Numbered from the stretch's first letter, positions 34,545 through 46,194 are shown. The stretch: DNA of 64,000 nucleotides from Epiperipatus broadwayi (GCA_028023455.1 JAQFVV010000230.1:1612001-1676000); one strand, 5' to 3'. Numbers and translations: made by a program. Notes: a model not told the origin generated them from the letters alone.

Positions 34545-34904
34545 CCATTGATTACCGAAGCTTGGCTCAGTCGGATTGAGAATTATCTTAAAATCCAATA
34601 ACCAAGAATCTAAAAACCCAGGTTTGAAACCCATGCTAGTACAGCCACTGGTCAATCCAGCAGCACCTGAAGAAGAAGGGAGAATAATATCTCTCAAAAT
34701 GTTGTGCATATACTAACCTGTTTGCTGTAATATTCCTAACAATTGGTGCATATACTAACCTGTTTGCTGTGTTATTATTGACAGTTGAATGTATTTGGAA
34801 TATTTAAATAAAATTAAACTTTTCTAAAGACATTCAACACACATATTAGATGATGGAAATAGTCCAATATAAAAATACAACTAGAATACCATCATCACAA
34901 ACCT
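34545..34904 (+). repeat. Penelope-type 3' tail with tRNA-like boxes
   Basis: From the A-box-like TTGGCTCAGTCGG (34562) and B-box-like AGGTTTGAAACCC (34619) on, the sequence aligns with the 3' tail of the Penelope-like element at 19691-20040. Shared blocks are CACCTGAAGAAGAAGGGAG, AACAG/ACAGTTGAATGTATTTG, ATATTAGATGATGGAAATAG and the end CACAAACCTTC. A CATATACTAACCTGTTTGCT block is duplicated inside (34708 and 34748). No Penelope ORF precedes it. Confidence 0.75.
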
Positions 34905-34959
34905 TCAGGAAAACGTTATAATAGATGGCTCTACTGGGAAATATATAAGCATGAGAGAA

Positions 34960-35390
34960 TGAAAAAATTGTGTGAGAAAAATAATATGTTTGTGGATAGG
35001 TAGGATTGGTTTATTGGTAAGAGGGAGTTATATAGTAAAGATGGATTGCATTTATGAAAACAAGGAAATGAAGTTTTAGGGAGTCTGATTTATAAAGAAT
35101 ATGGACAGGATGTAAGAAATAAGCAAAGGGTAGTTGATTTAGATATAGATGTGGAGAGGGAATGGGTCTTTAAATTAATGGTAAGCAAATTATTTATAAA
35201 TGTAATGAAGAAGAAAGAATCAAAAGAATTTATAAAAGTAGTTAGGAAAGAAGAAATTGCTAAAATTGGATATTTGAATATGCAAGGTGATAGGAGACCA
35301 AAAGAGTAGGCTGGAATTAAACAAAGCAATTGAAAATGAAGAGCTTGAGGTATTAGCAGTAGTGAAAACACATCTAAAAGAAGAAGAATA
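34960..35390 (+). pseudogene. LINE-2 SGNH-like end joined to APE start
   Basis: DWFIGKRELYSKDGLHL and QGNEVLGSLIYKEYG match the last block of SGNH/GDSL esterases, where D-x-x-H carries the catalytic pair (here DGLH). One internal stop lies just after it. The same frame runs on, about 80 codons, to IGYLNMQG at about 35267, the usual first strand of an APE endonuclease. Both thus seem to belong to one polyprotein, not separate ORF1 and ORF2. Confidence 0.6.
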
Positions 35391-35930
35391 ACCTATTCTG
35401 AAAGATTTGGTATGGCAGGGTGGTGTAAATAGAAAAGTAAAAGAAAAAAGGAGTGGTTGGTATAGGTGTTATATATCAAAAAAAGATTTAAATACTGTTA
35501 GATGTCAAGAACATTTGTGGTTTGAAATAAGGTTGGGAAAGACAAGAATGGATGGTGGCTATAATTTATATAGCTATTGGAGATAGTCAAACTATAATGG
35601 AGTGGAACAGTAGCATATATGAATGCCTAGTTAAGGATATACAGAGTTTTATATAAAAAGGGAAGAGAATAATGGTTATATGGGATATGAATGGGCATAT
35701 TGATGAGATAGATAACAAGAATAGACAGCTTTTACAAAATTTTTGTCAGAGAGTGAATTTGAGCATTGGAAATTTATCAAATATTTATAAGGGACAATAC
35801 TCCTGGTCTAGAAATAATATATTACACACAATAGATTATGTATTGGTAGAGAAAGAGAGACTGAATAAAGTATGGAAAATTAAGGTATTTGATAATGAAT
35901 AGAGAGTATATAATAGTGACCATAACTTCT
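35390..35930 (+). pseudogene. LINE-2 APE endonuclease, C-terminal part
   Basis: VIWDMNGHID at 35675 corresponds to the GDFNAH-type catalytic block with D and N kept. YSWSRNNILHTIDYVLV (about 35800-35850) is the SxIDYxL block near the end of the domain. The H of the final SDH motif may remain at 35920 (SDHNFF, after a stop). Confidence 0.75.
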
Positions 35931-36489
35931 TTGTAATAGAAATGGTTAGTAATGTGATGGTGAATAGAAATAAAAAAAACAACAGTTAAAGATGTGGATG
36001 GAGAGTGAATGATAAGAATAAATTGGAAGAGTATAAAATACAAGTTGAAGAAACCATGAAAGAATTGGTTGGGGGTGAGTATAAGGACTGGTGTGATAAA
36101 ATAGAAAAAGTGGCAAATGGGGTTTTAGGTGAGAATATTCAGAAGAATAAAAGTAATAAAAAAAATTAGAGTTAGTAAAAGTGTAAAAGAGAGGGAGCAA
36201 GCATGCAGAGAATATGTGTGCTATTAAGAACAAAGAAAGTGGAAAAGATATTAATGCTAAATGGAAAAAGTACTTAGAAAGAAGTTGGCTAAAATAGATA
36301 ATTATAGGAAGAGAATGAAATTGAATAGTAAATTGTTGGAGGATATTAATAAAAGTGGAAGAGATGGGAGTAAAAAGTTTTGGAATTACATTAAAAAAAA
36401 AATGTAGGGGAGATAGAGATAATATTACTAGATGATGAGGAAATAGAGTGTAGCTCTAGAAAAGAATTAGAATCTTAAATAGGTATGTA

Positions 36490-37865
36490 ATGGATACAAA
36501 AAAGATGTTAGATGTGAAGGACAGAGTGATAGAAAACATGAAAGCATATAATAATGGGAATATTAGGTTTACAGAAAATGAACTGAGTGAGGCAGGGAAG
36601 AAATTGAAAAGTGGAAAGGCAAGAGGTTTAGATGGATGGTCAGCAGAGATGGTAATGAATTTAGGGCATAGGATAAAAGTAAAGCTATTATCATGTTTTA
36701 ATAAGATGGCACAGAAGAGAGTTTTTCCAGGTAGTTGGAGTAATACAAGAGTAAGATTATTATTTAAAGAAAAGGGTAAGGATCATAGAAAGTTAACCGA
36801 TAGTGATAACATCCTTTTTATATAAAGTTTTCTCATAAATGGTGGATGGAAGAGTTGCAAAATGGATGGAAAAAAATAATATAGAGTAATACAAGAGTAA
36901 GATTATTATTTAAAGAAAAGGGTAAGGATCATAGAAAGTTAATCGATAGTGATAACATCCTTTTTATATAAAGTTTTCTCATATATGGTGGATGGAAGAG
37001 TTGCAAAATGGATGGAAAAAAATAATATAATGGGGGGAATGCAAGGAGGTTTCAGAACAGATAGATGTATAGGAGATAGTTTATTTGTAGTTATACAACT
37101 TATGGATACGAGTAGGAATTCGGGTAGACAGTTATATATGAGTTTTATAGATATAGAGAAGGCATATGATAGAGTAAATAGAAATAGATTATGGGTAAGT
37201 TTAGCAAATTTGGGAATGGATGAAGCTTTAGTGGATATTATTAAGAAATTATATGAAAATAATTACATATCAATTAGGGGATATAGAATCAGTTAAAGTT
37301 AAAAATGGGGTGAGACAGGCAAGGATGCCCTATGTCACCTATTTTGTTTTTGTTGTATGTAAATGAAATGAAAAGAGCAATAGAAAGACTAGGAAGAGGA
37401 ATAGAGATATCATTAATAGGAGGTGAGGGAATATATATTTGGTTGGGTCTTTTTTTGGATGATGTCTTTTTGTGTGCAGAAAGAAGAGAAGATATGGAGG
37501 TTATGCTGAGGACATGTGCAAGGGTGGATAAAGAGATGGGGATCAAATTTAGTGAAGAAAAATCAAATATAATGATGGTTAATACTGTAGAAAGAGAGGA
37601 TGAAGAATTTTTATTGGGGGATATAAAGTTAAGTGTGGTGAGTAGATATAGTTATTTGGGAATCATTTTAAGTAATCAGAAAAATTGCTTGGATGAATGG
37701 GAGAAAAAATTGATAAATGAAGCAGAGAAAAGAAAGGGATTGATAAAGAAATTAACAGTGTTTTTATATAATAAATATGATGTAGCTAGAATTGCATGGA
37801 AAGGAGTGTCAGTAGCAGGGTTAACATATGGAAATGATGTGTTATGTGTTAGTAAAGGGTATTAG
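36490..37865 (+). pseudogene. LINE-2 reverse transcriptase
   Basis: GKARGLDGWSAEMV (about 36620), GGMQGGFRTDRCIGDSLFV (about 37035), block A FIDIEKAYDRVN (about 37145), MSPILFLLYVNEM (37332) and the catalytic LDDVFLCAE (about 37455) with both D residues. One extra base near 37320 shifts the frame inside the RQ-GCPMSP block. The 146-bp duplication breaks the upstream part. Confidence 0.85.
36739..37030 (+). repeat. 146-bp tandem duplication inside LINE-2
   Basis: The block starting AGTAATACAAGAGTAAGATT is at 36739 and again at 36885. The copies differ at a few positions (TTAACCGATAG / TTAATCGATAG, CATAAATGG / CATATATGG). 146 is not a multiple of three, so it also breaks the frame. Confidence 0.92.
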
Positions 37866-38168
37866 ATTACTTAGAAAAAGTACAAAGGTAAGTAGGAAGA
37901 CACGCATTAGATGCAGATGTGTGGACAGCAAAGGAGGCAATTTAATGAGAAATGGGATGGTCAAATTTTTATATGACAGATGCAAAAAGTAAAATAAAAA
38001 TGTTTGATAGATTGCAGTTTATGGATAATAAAAGAATAGCCAAAGTAGTATTTGATTGGGTTATGAATAAAGTGCAGGCAACAAGATGGGTGAGAAAGAA
38101 AATGTGGTACGCAGAAGATCTTGGATAAAATTTTTTATATCAGTATACTTGTACAAAAGGTGGGATGA

Positions 38169-38790
38169 TTGTGTTATAGTGGTAAGAAATGGGTTAGAAG
38201 AATAGATGCATTAATATATAGGGAGTTGCAGAGATGGAGAACTAGTATGGAGAGTAAAACAAGTTTAAATATATATAGAAGTAAACGGAACATTGGGTGT
38301 GAGTTAATTTATGATAATAATAAGGAAAGTAGTTTATTGTTTAAGGCTTGAACGGGATCTTTAGCAACAAGGGAATATACACGTAAATGGAAAAATATGG
38401 GTGATTTAGTCTGCAAGTTGTGTAAGGAAGGCATAGAAAATATTAGGCATCTGTTAATTCGATGTAAATGCTTGAAAGCAGAAAGGATACAAATAATGAA
38501 GTTATGGAAGAATAAATATAAACAAAGTCATTATGCAGAAAGTGGGTTATTGTTTTTTATGCTGTGTTTGGAAAAAGATAAGGGGGATTTAGATATGAAG
38601 GTCATGGACTTGAAAAGGTTATGTTGTATGGAGCAGATTATGGGAAAACTTAGGATTGGGAATGGAAAGGGAAGGTAAAGTGGCTAACAGGTTTCTCTGG
38701 ACATAGTTTCTGAGAGATTCCTGATTCCGTATAAGAAGTCACAGTGCGTCACATCACATATATCAGATCATGTGATGTTGTTGTTGGTAT
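38169..38790 (+). pseudogene. LINE-2 C-terminal domain and 3' UTR
   Basis: CYSGKKWVRRIDALIYRE (38172), then DLVCKLCKEGIENIRHLLI and RCKC, a C-x2-C...H...C knuckle seen at the end of many non-LTR ORFs. The ORF ends near 38678, followed by AAAGTGGCTAACAGGTTTCT and a CATCACA end. Confidence 0.8.
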
Positions 38791-40378
38791 GTATCTTTTC
38801 ATAAATAAGTTGTGTGTGTGTATGTGTGAAATGCTTCCTATTAAAAAGAAAAAAGATAATCGCAAAAATAAAAATATAACTTACTACAGCCTCTTGGTAA
38901 TAGTGCCCTGATAGCTCTCTTTTAGAAGTCAGTTTATTAAATTCATGTAAAAAAATTTAATCTAATTTATTTATTATTCATTTTCCTTTTCAATTTTTTT
39001 TATTATATAAAAATAACATTTTACTAATTTTAATTTTACTATTTTTAGTTGTACTTAAAAAAAAAACTGATTTCATAACGGAATAATTTTTTTTTTTACA
39101 TGAATGAATTCTAATATACCTAATTAAAAGCAATTTATTATGAGTTTCAGAAATTAGATTGTCATGTGATCACATTTGATTTGGAAAAACTTTAATAAAA
39201 ATGCACCTTAAAACAGATGTATCAATTCAGTTATCTTTCAGCCGGAAAATTAGAAATTAAACCATCTCTTGTCAATTTATCATTTCCCAGCATGCAGTTT
39301 TAAAGGCAGTTTCACGAGCAAATGCTGGCCTGCGTAAAACAAGATTATATTTTAATGAGGGTGGAAAATGTTTACATTATTCTTGGTATTAAAACGCATC
39401 TATTATTTTATGATTATGTTAAAAGTGATATTGATTTTGTTCCTCGAAGAGCAAAGGTGCTAAGGCATTATGGGAAATGTAGTACAATAAAAGGCAGCCT
39501 TTTGCCTTATATAAATTATGGAGGAGAATTGAAGGCTTCATTCATGCATCAAAGCATGAAGAGAAAATTCTTTTAAATCCTTGGTAATGGGTTATTAAGC
39601 CTTGAAAAATGACCGTTTCCTATTTTCATTCTACCTTAAGTTATGTTCACAAAGCTTTAATATCAATCTTGATTTATCATATTTCTGAGATCACCAGCTG
39701 AGGTTTTTATAACTTATAAAGTTATATAAAATTTCTCTACATGATTTAAACTGAAAAAATTACGTTTAATAACGCTATTTTTTTTACTGTAAATAGTATC
39801 TAATTAGATAGTTCAAATAGAAGAGATTTAAGGGCATAGTTATAAAACCTACTTAAGATTTTATTTCTATGTTCATTTATTAAAATTGTAAAGAGCTGGT
39901 TAAAATGTTAAATTTATTTTCTATATATATATTTGCATTGTAGGTTATTATGAATCTAAAACAAAACAATGTAATATAATAATGTTTTACAGTTCTGAAG
40001 ATGATTTTGGAATAGTCGAAATTGTTAGTAATAATATCTTAACAAAAAGCACTGTTAAAAAGATGCAGTCGGGTGTGTGGGTGTTTTATTGTTTAAAGAT
40101 TGGAATAGAGCCCTAATATTAAAGAATGATAAAATAAATTGTTTCAAGGAAGTGATGATCAAAGACAAACTACCAGTAATGATCGGGTCCTATTATTTGG
40201 TCATTGTATCCTATAGCCAGTTATTTAACAACTGCATTTTAAAAACATAAATCAGGAACAGGCACATTTTTTAATGCTGATATTTTTATTTTTGCGATTA
40301 TTAAATGCAAATAATGTTGTCATGAAACTTTAGGGAATCATAATAACCAATGGAGAACCATTTTACTTCTTAACAATA
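38791..40378. other. no firm gene; two ZNF143/Staf-like motifs
   Basis: TTTCCCAGCATGCAG at 39283 and GCATTATGGGAAATGTAGTA at 39467 resemble Staf-type sites in opposite directions. An 84-codon frame (39322-39576) lies across them but matches nothing I know. Confidence 0.4.
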
Positions 40379-40855
40379 CTGTATGACAGGGGTGGGCAAT
40401 TGTTTTGGTTCGAGGGCTGCAGAGGTTGATGGAGGACTGCATCGGAGCAGCTTGTGGTAGTGAAGGTTAGCGGAGGGCCACACATTTTTTTCATGACACA
40501 ATAAACACACTACTTTATTCCCTGTATTACCAAAGAAATATTTGTTTCTCCATTCTTCATTAAACACACAACATTTATCACCAATTTTTACATTTTTTTC
40601 GGAGGGTTCATGGTTTCACTAAAGTTGTAAATGTATATATTTGCTAATGCAAAGACAAAATTGAAATTAACCAGATCAACTGGTAAAGGACTGCACATCG
40701 TATCTACACTGCACATGTGTAATGACATGGCCATTCTACTGGAAAATACGAGACGAATCTTCGGTTGCGCACGGAGTTCAAGGTGGATTTTTCCGATTGT
40801 CTTGGTGGGCCGCATGTGGCCCTTGGGCCGCTATTTGCCCACCACTGATGTATGA
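40379..40855 (-). mobile_element. internally deleted hAT element with 8-bp target duplication
   Basis: The ends are CAGGGGTGGGCAA (40387) and TTGCCCACCACTG (to 40847), the classic inverted ends of hAT elements. They are flanked by CTGTATGA and ATGTATGA (7 of 8 identical). The element is 461 bp. It keeps only the start of the transposase, so it would depend on a full-length partner. Its G/C content is higher than the surroundings, which fits a later arrival. Confidence 0.9.
40478..40567 (-). pseudogene. hAT transposase N-terminus, zinc-finger fragment
   Basis: MFNEEWRNKYFFGNTGNKVV and CLLCHEKNVW match the start of Charlie-type hAT transposases and domesticated relatives such as GTF2IRD2 (F-x2-EW-x3-YFF, then C-x2-C). 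The second half of the finger is lost where the reading frame runs into the terminal repeat. Length is about 30 residues of an expected several hundred. Confidence 0.75.
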
Positions 40856-42355
40856 GAAAGGAACTTTCTCATGTGTCACCACTGTTAGAAGTAAGGTAAA
40901 TAAACATTATGTCTCAATATATTGTGCCTTCTCATCAAGTGGCAAATGCATCAATATTTCACAACTACATTTTTGTTTTTGAACAATATGACATCACACA
41001 TCTGACCAAATCAGATGATTCAGAGATCTTTAATCTCTAGCTAAGGTTAAAATAGATAATATTATAAGAATGTTAGACTTTTTCACAAACTACTTTTATC
41101 AATAACCTATCTATTTTCCTATCATTATCATCTAAATATCTATTGGAATGAAATCACTATTTCAAATATTTAAAAATTATAATAAAACAATTGCTCTGAA
41201 TTGATAGCTCCAAGTGGTTTAATGCTGACATATTGAACAGAAGTTTGTAGTTTAATTATGAAAATAAAGCATAAATATTTACAGATTAATAGCAAGTAAG
41301 TTTTTATAGTGTTTTTAGCCATTCAGATTTCCTTGAATGGTGGACTTAAGACTAAGCAAAGAATTCTGGGAATGATTCATACCAGAGTAAAATGAAAAAA
41401 AAAATCCTTTCCATCATTTGAAAAGAGTTGTTATGTTTGAGATGCAATGTGGTTTCTCAAATGTAACATGACTTCACGAGCATCCAATCATATGATTTAA
41501 GAGTTTAACTTTCTGAATTGTTTTTCAAATGAGAAAAATGGGGGGGAAATATGAGTCTGATTAATTTTGAACAGGATTATTATAATAGATATCTTTGTGC
41601 TGAAATATCAAATTTGCTTCCAAGTGATTGAACATAAATAAACATATAAATTGTTTGGAGTCTGAAAGCACATTTAACATCATATAATAAAGATAAAAAA
41701 ATTTAAAGTTAAATCATGGATTTGGTATTAATGTGTAAGGGACTCTACCCTCACCAATAGTGAAAATTGCATATTTTTATTATTTTTCTCTTTTACAATC
41801 AGCATAACTAATAGACATGTTAACAACACCTTACCCCTACTTTACCCATAAGCTAATAATAGATAGCAATCATTTATGAACAGTATGTGGACTGTTCAAT
41901 GTATTGGCTATATAAGAAGCTATCTATGGGAAAAAATGTATGCTTGTTTGTGAATATTTTCATAATTTAATCTATCTAAAACTTATGGTTGTACTAACCA
42001 ACATATTATAATGCTTTTATATTATTATCATGTGAGTGATGTTTTATGTTTTAAAAAAGGTGAATTTATATAAATCAAAGCTAACATTTTATATAATTAT
42101 AGAATTACATATATATAACTATATACTCATTTGCTCGGTTTATGATATTTTTTCTATTTTCTTTACTTGGGAGCCTTTGGATTTTGAATCCACCATATTC
42201 ACAACTTCACCCAACTACACAAACACATTTTTAACTGCTAAAACCATATAGAGAACATTATTAAATATAGTAATTCTTCCATTACCATTGCATTTGGTTT
42301 CAAGATTTTCCACCCATGGATATTTGGAAATTCCAAATAAGAGTAAACCTATTTC
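40856..42355. other. no firm gene
   Basis: 41300-41400 may hold a fragment of family D (GAATGGTGGACTTAAG, TTCTGGGAATG). The rest is A/T-rich. Confidence 0.45.
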
Positions 42356-42478
42356 CTGCATGATTTAGTGCAGTAATAGAACAATGGACTTTAGAATCCA
42401 AAAGCCATAAATCATGGCTTCACTCTGCCACTTCTGAAATGAACTCATGACTAATAAATCATTTGATTATTATTATAA
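42356..42478 (+). repeat. tRNA-derived SINE (SINE2)
   Basis: CTGCATGATTTAGTGCAGTA head, ATCATGGCTTCACTCTGCCA middle, AATAAATCATTTGATTATTA tail. Confidence 0.75.
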
Positions 42479-43542
42479 TTAGTTAAGTCCATCTTAAATA
42501 AGAGCTTAATAAATTTGAAGAAATGCCTATGGCAATGATATTACCTGAAAAAAATTGGCAAATTGCTCTGCAATATACAAGTAGTTCAAAAATAACTGCT
42601 TTGACTACAATCTACACAAATATAAGAGCTGATTGTTTTATATGAGTACTGTAATTATAACTGATCTGATATTAAAATGTGGATATTTAGTGCTATAATC
42701 ACTTGACTGTAAATTAGTTTATTCCAAGATGGCTACCAAAGCAGATTGTAATATCTCTTCATAAATAAATGACATCTCAATTTTCTTTTTTATCTTATTC
42801 AAGCATGTTAATCTATTTATTACTTATTTTAATGTTGGGTTTTTTAATTAAGGTTTTTAATAATATTAATCTCTGATATTGCCTTGATTAGCATAGTGTT
42901 ATATCAGAATAGATTGATTTTTAATACTCAATCATCCTGCTAAACATTTATTTTTACATCAATTTGGGAGCTGTTATCTTTGTGTGGATTGTTGGAATGC
43001 TTTAAGGAATTTGATAAAGGAAGTTATTTTTGAAATGCATGTAAACTGCAAAGTGATTGGTCAATTTTTTTTTATGTACAATGGCAGCCATTTCATAAAA
43101 TATTTATGATTGTGTTGTATACTGGATAGTTTGTATAATATTTTATTAATGAAGTTATATACATATATGTGTTTGCAATCTGGTCAGTATAAGCAGTATT
43201 GAGTCACTTTAGAAATAATTATATGCAGAAAAGAAAATTAGACTATTGCAAAAAGCAATGTGCTAATTAACATTTAAATGAAATCAAACATTATGCAAAT
43301 TAGCAAAGTTAATGAAAATATTTGCAGAATTTCTAATGATGTCAGAAGAGTAATAATATGAAGGAATAGTTAGAAGCATTGAGTTTAAAGCAGATTAGTT
43401 AAATTCTAAGTGTAGAGTGAAAACTGATTGTGCAGTTATAGATAAATATTAGCAGTAGAAAATACTCAAGAAATGTGTGTGAGCAATAAGGTGCTTACTT
43501 AAGTGATAATTAAAATGACTGATGTAATATGAAAGTTTAAAG
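42479..43542. other. no recognisable gene
   Basis: A/T-rich with no open frame or family match. Confidence 0.55.
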
Positions 43543-43838
43543 AAATGTTGATATTAAGCCAATAAACATCACATGATCATCATTTCCTATGCTTGCTCAT
43601 AACTGTTATCAAAACAGGCAAAAACTCTCTATACCTAAGATCTAGGTGCAGTGCTCTCAGATCCAAGGCTCCTCACTGACGAAGGCCATAAGCCAGAAAC
43701 TAGTCTGGGATATTGGATGAGTAGGCACTAGATGGGAATTTTATGCACAAGCCTTCTGATATCCATTGATTACTCTGGCTTGCACTGAGTGGCAATACGT
43801 ATAGAGGGTTTTTGCTTGTTTTGATAAATGTTGATATT
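43543..43838 (-). repeat. family A hairpin element, copy 4, with exact target-site duplication
   Basis: AAATGTTGATATT is exact on both sides (43543-43555, 43826-43838). The 270-bp element reads tail (AAGCCAATAAACATCACATG), ACAGGCAAAAACTC, a ribozyme on the plus strand, then the right arm ending GGGTTTTTGCTTGTTTT. Confidence 0.9.
43670..43710 (+). ncRNA. type I hammerhead ribozyme, family A
   Basis: TCCTCA, CTGACGA, stem II GGC-CATAA-GCC, GAAAC, TAG, TC (C17 at 43705), then TGGGA. All core bases are present; stem I is one pair shorter than in copy 2. Confidence 0.85.
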
Positions 43839-44739
43839 GTGTGATACTATCAATAGTTGTAAAGCTATATTATATATATCTTCCGAGATATGAAATGGTA
43901 CCTGATCAAGATTGATATTGTTGTCAACTAGCAAGTTAGCAGATAATTTACTAATCCTATCTACTAATATTATTCTTATTCAGAGTAAATAAACTCTTGA
44001 AATTATTTATTAAACTTGTATTGTTTGTCTTATTAATTTATTTATATAATTGTCTGGCTGCCAGAGATAAGTCTGGCCCAGAATATATTAGATTGGTAAT
44101 TGGAATTGATATTTTTTCAAATTTCTTTATTATTATAAATCTATACAATATACCTATTTAACACACACTTTTATGCAGGCAATTCTAAATTGGTAAACAT
44201 TATGTTAATTATTTTTTAACAGACTTTAACTCTTCTGTAGTAATTTCTTCACCGCTAGGGGGACACTTATTTTTGTTCCATTGTCAAACTGAACTAAAAA
44301 TTATTATGAATTATAACTTTTTTTAAAAATTTCTTTTCAGTTTATCAAAAACTTATATGTATTCTAAAATATAAAACACCAATTTTGCAAATAAATAAAA
44401 AATCTAATAAATAAATAAAAATAGTCAAAGAAATAACAGGAGGTAGGTTCATGTAAATATTTATTTCAATAATTTCTGTGTTAAAGCCACTGCATTGAAA
44501 TAAACTTCAATATAATCATTACATAATTAAAAGGAAATAAATATAAAGAAGTGAAAAAATTAAACTAAATTCATTTACATCTAACAAAAGACAATGCTGG
44601 ACATGCATATTAATTAATGATGTTGGTCTCCTTCGAAGAGACTGTATTACTTGTTTAATTTTTCATACACACACAAAATAATGGCATCTATAAAGTGGAA
44701 CTGGAATTAAAATCTGAATTTATTAATAAATGGTAAAAA
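43839..44739. other. no recognisable gene
   Basis: A/T-rich; the 127-codon minus frame at 44688-45071 is the shadow of the LINE fragment that follows. Confidence 0.5.
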
Positions 44740-45112
44740 TAACTTTCAACATCTTTTTTGCTATTGGAGAAGGATGGAAAAACTTGGATGAATAAAATAA
44801 CATGAAGTTTTGGAACAAGTAAATGAAAAAGAAGATTGATTAAGGAAAATAGAAATAGAAAGATAAACTGGATTGGACATATATTAAGAAGAAAGTATAG
44901 TCTAATGAAAGATGTTTTGGAGGGAATGGTGAATGGAAACAAGAAGAAAGGGCAAAAGATTGACATTGCTGGATAATATGAGATGGGAAGAGTTACATGG
45001 CTAGGCAATAAAGAAAACAAACTGGAGAAATAGATGAATTGGTGATATAACCACTCTGTGGACCTATCCATGGGACAAATACTATTGATTGATTAATGGC
45101 TAATTGACAAAT
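44740..45112 (+). mobile_element. LINE fragment, C-terminal ORF region
   Basis: The plus strand reads KINWIGHILRRKYSLMKDVL and EGMVNG, then frameshifted remains of a basic, Trp-rich end. It closes near an ATTGATTGATTAATGG tail. This pattern (W-x-GH-x2-R...EG-x-V-x-G) ends many non-LTR ORFs. It differs from the RTE and LINE-2 copies here, so it may be a further family. Confidence 0.6.
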
Positions 45113-46194
45113 GTATTGTAAAAATGACAGCCAAGATTGTTAGTGTAAATAAATAAACCATGATGTTGCATTCAATTCTGATGAAGAGTTAAACACACCA
45201 GCCAATCAATTCACAGTAATAGACTTCGTCAATTTTGACATCATGTAAAGTAACCAACCAATCAGCTTAATATATGTATACACATCTATAATGCAGTTTA
45301 GTTATAAAAATGTACACATTAAGACATTTATAAAAATAATTAATATTTACTAAGGCAATAAACCTTTAAGCATGTGCACTTGAAAATACGAAGGTAGGGA
45401 CCTCTACAGGTCTTAGCCACAAGCTTACTCTTTGGAAGAAAATACTTTTGAAATAAAATCCTTGTTTTTACTTCACCTTTGAGTGGTAAGTTTTAAATTG
45501 CACTTTACACAAAAAAGTGAAGCTTAGTATTATTAGAAAAGAATTATAAGGCTTAGAACTTTCAGAGAACTTAGGTCTCCATATTTATAGCCTATCTTGG
45601 GAGTGTTGGCTTACATTGAGATTAAGCGAAGCTTAGCAGTAATTTATTCAAAGTTTTTTTTCATATAGACCATTTTCTGGAGATTGCAAAGCATGATTCT
45701 TTTCGGTTTATTGCATAGTTATCATTTGCAATACTTTTGTAAAAAAGACAGTACAGTAATAAATTGAGAGAACTGTCACATGATTTGAGTGTACACTGAG
45801 TTCGCAAGACAAGAAAAAGGCTAAGAACTGCTTCACAATACTGCTATCTGAGGCAAGTGCTTACATGAAATTTATAAATTCAGTTTTCTAATTATAAATT
45901 TTTTTTCAAATTAAGATTTTAAAAAAGTAAGGATGGTTAATCTACAATTTATGGATGACATATCACATGTACTCGCACTACTAAATTTTTTTTATAAAAC
46001 AAAAGCAGCTCTAAATTTTAATGCCATAGTGGAAGCTTGAGAAATTATGATTATCAGATGATGATGCATTTAAATTCATCCCCAGGCTAATTTCTGTTTT
46101 TGTCTTTATCAGTGAAGCTAGGGATTCAAATAATGACTGACTAATAAAAATTATTAATATGAATAGTACATTATCAAAGTTTATTATAAATGGC
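45113..46194. other. no recognisable gene
   Basis: No open frame, repeat or clear signal was found. Confidence 0.5.

Larger units (their letters stand above)
34905..38790 (+). mobile_element. LINE-2: non-LTR retrotransposon with SGNH-like, APE, RT and zinc-knuckle remnants
   Basis: One long decayed ORF: an SGNH-esterase-like end, an endonuclease, a reverse transcriptase and a C-terminal Cys/His knuckle. It closes with a 3' UTR ending ACATCACATATATCAG. It is 5'-truncated exactly at the end of a Penelope-type tail. Frameshifts, stops and a 146-bp duplication make it inactive. Shorter 3' copies lie at 11215, 46604 and 59815, all ending in CATCACA repeats. The clade (CR1/L2/I-like group) is not resolved by eye. 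Confidence 0.85.

Noticed and set aside
34677-34715. Hammerhead ribozyme in the Penelope-type tail (CTGAAGA, GAGA/TCTC hairpin, AAAA)
   Set aside because: Penelope-like elements are known to carry hammerheads, and the 51.4-kb copy has GAAACG. However, no copy here has all core parts, and I could not pair stem I in any of the three.
44688-45071. 127-codon minus-strand protein
   Set aside because: It is the antisense shadow of a LINE C-terminal fragment; its composition is typical of reversed A-rich coding sequence.
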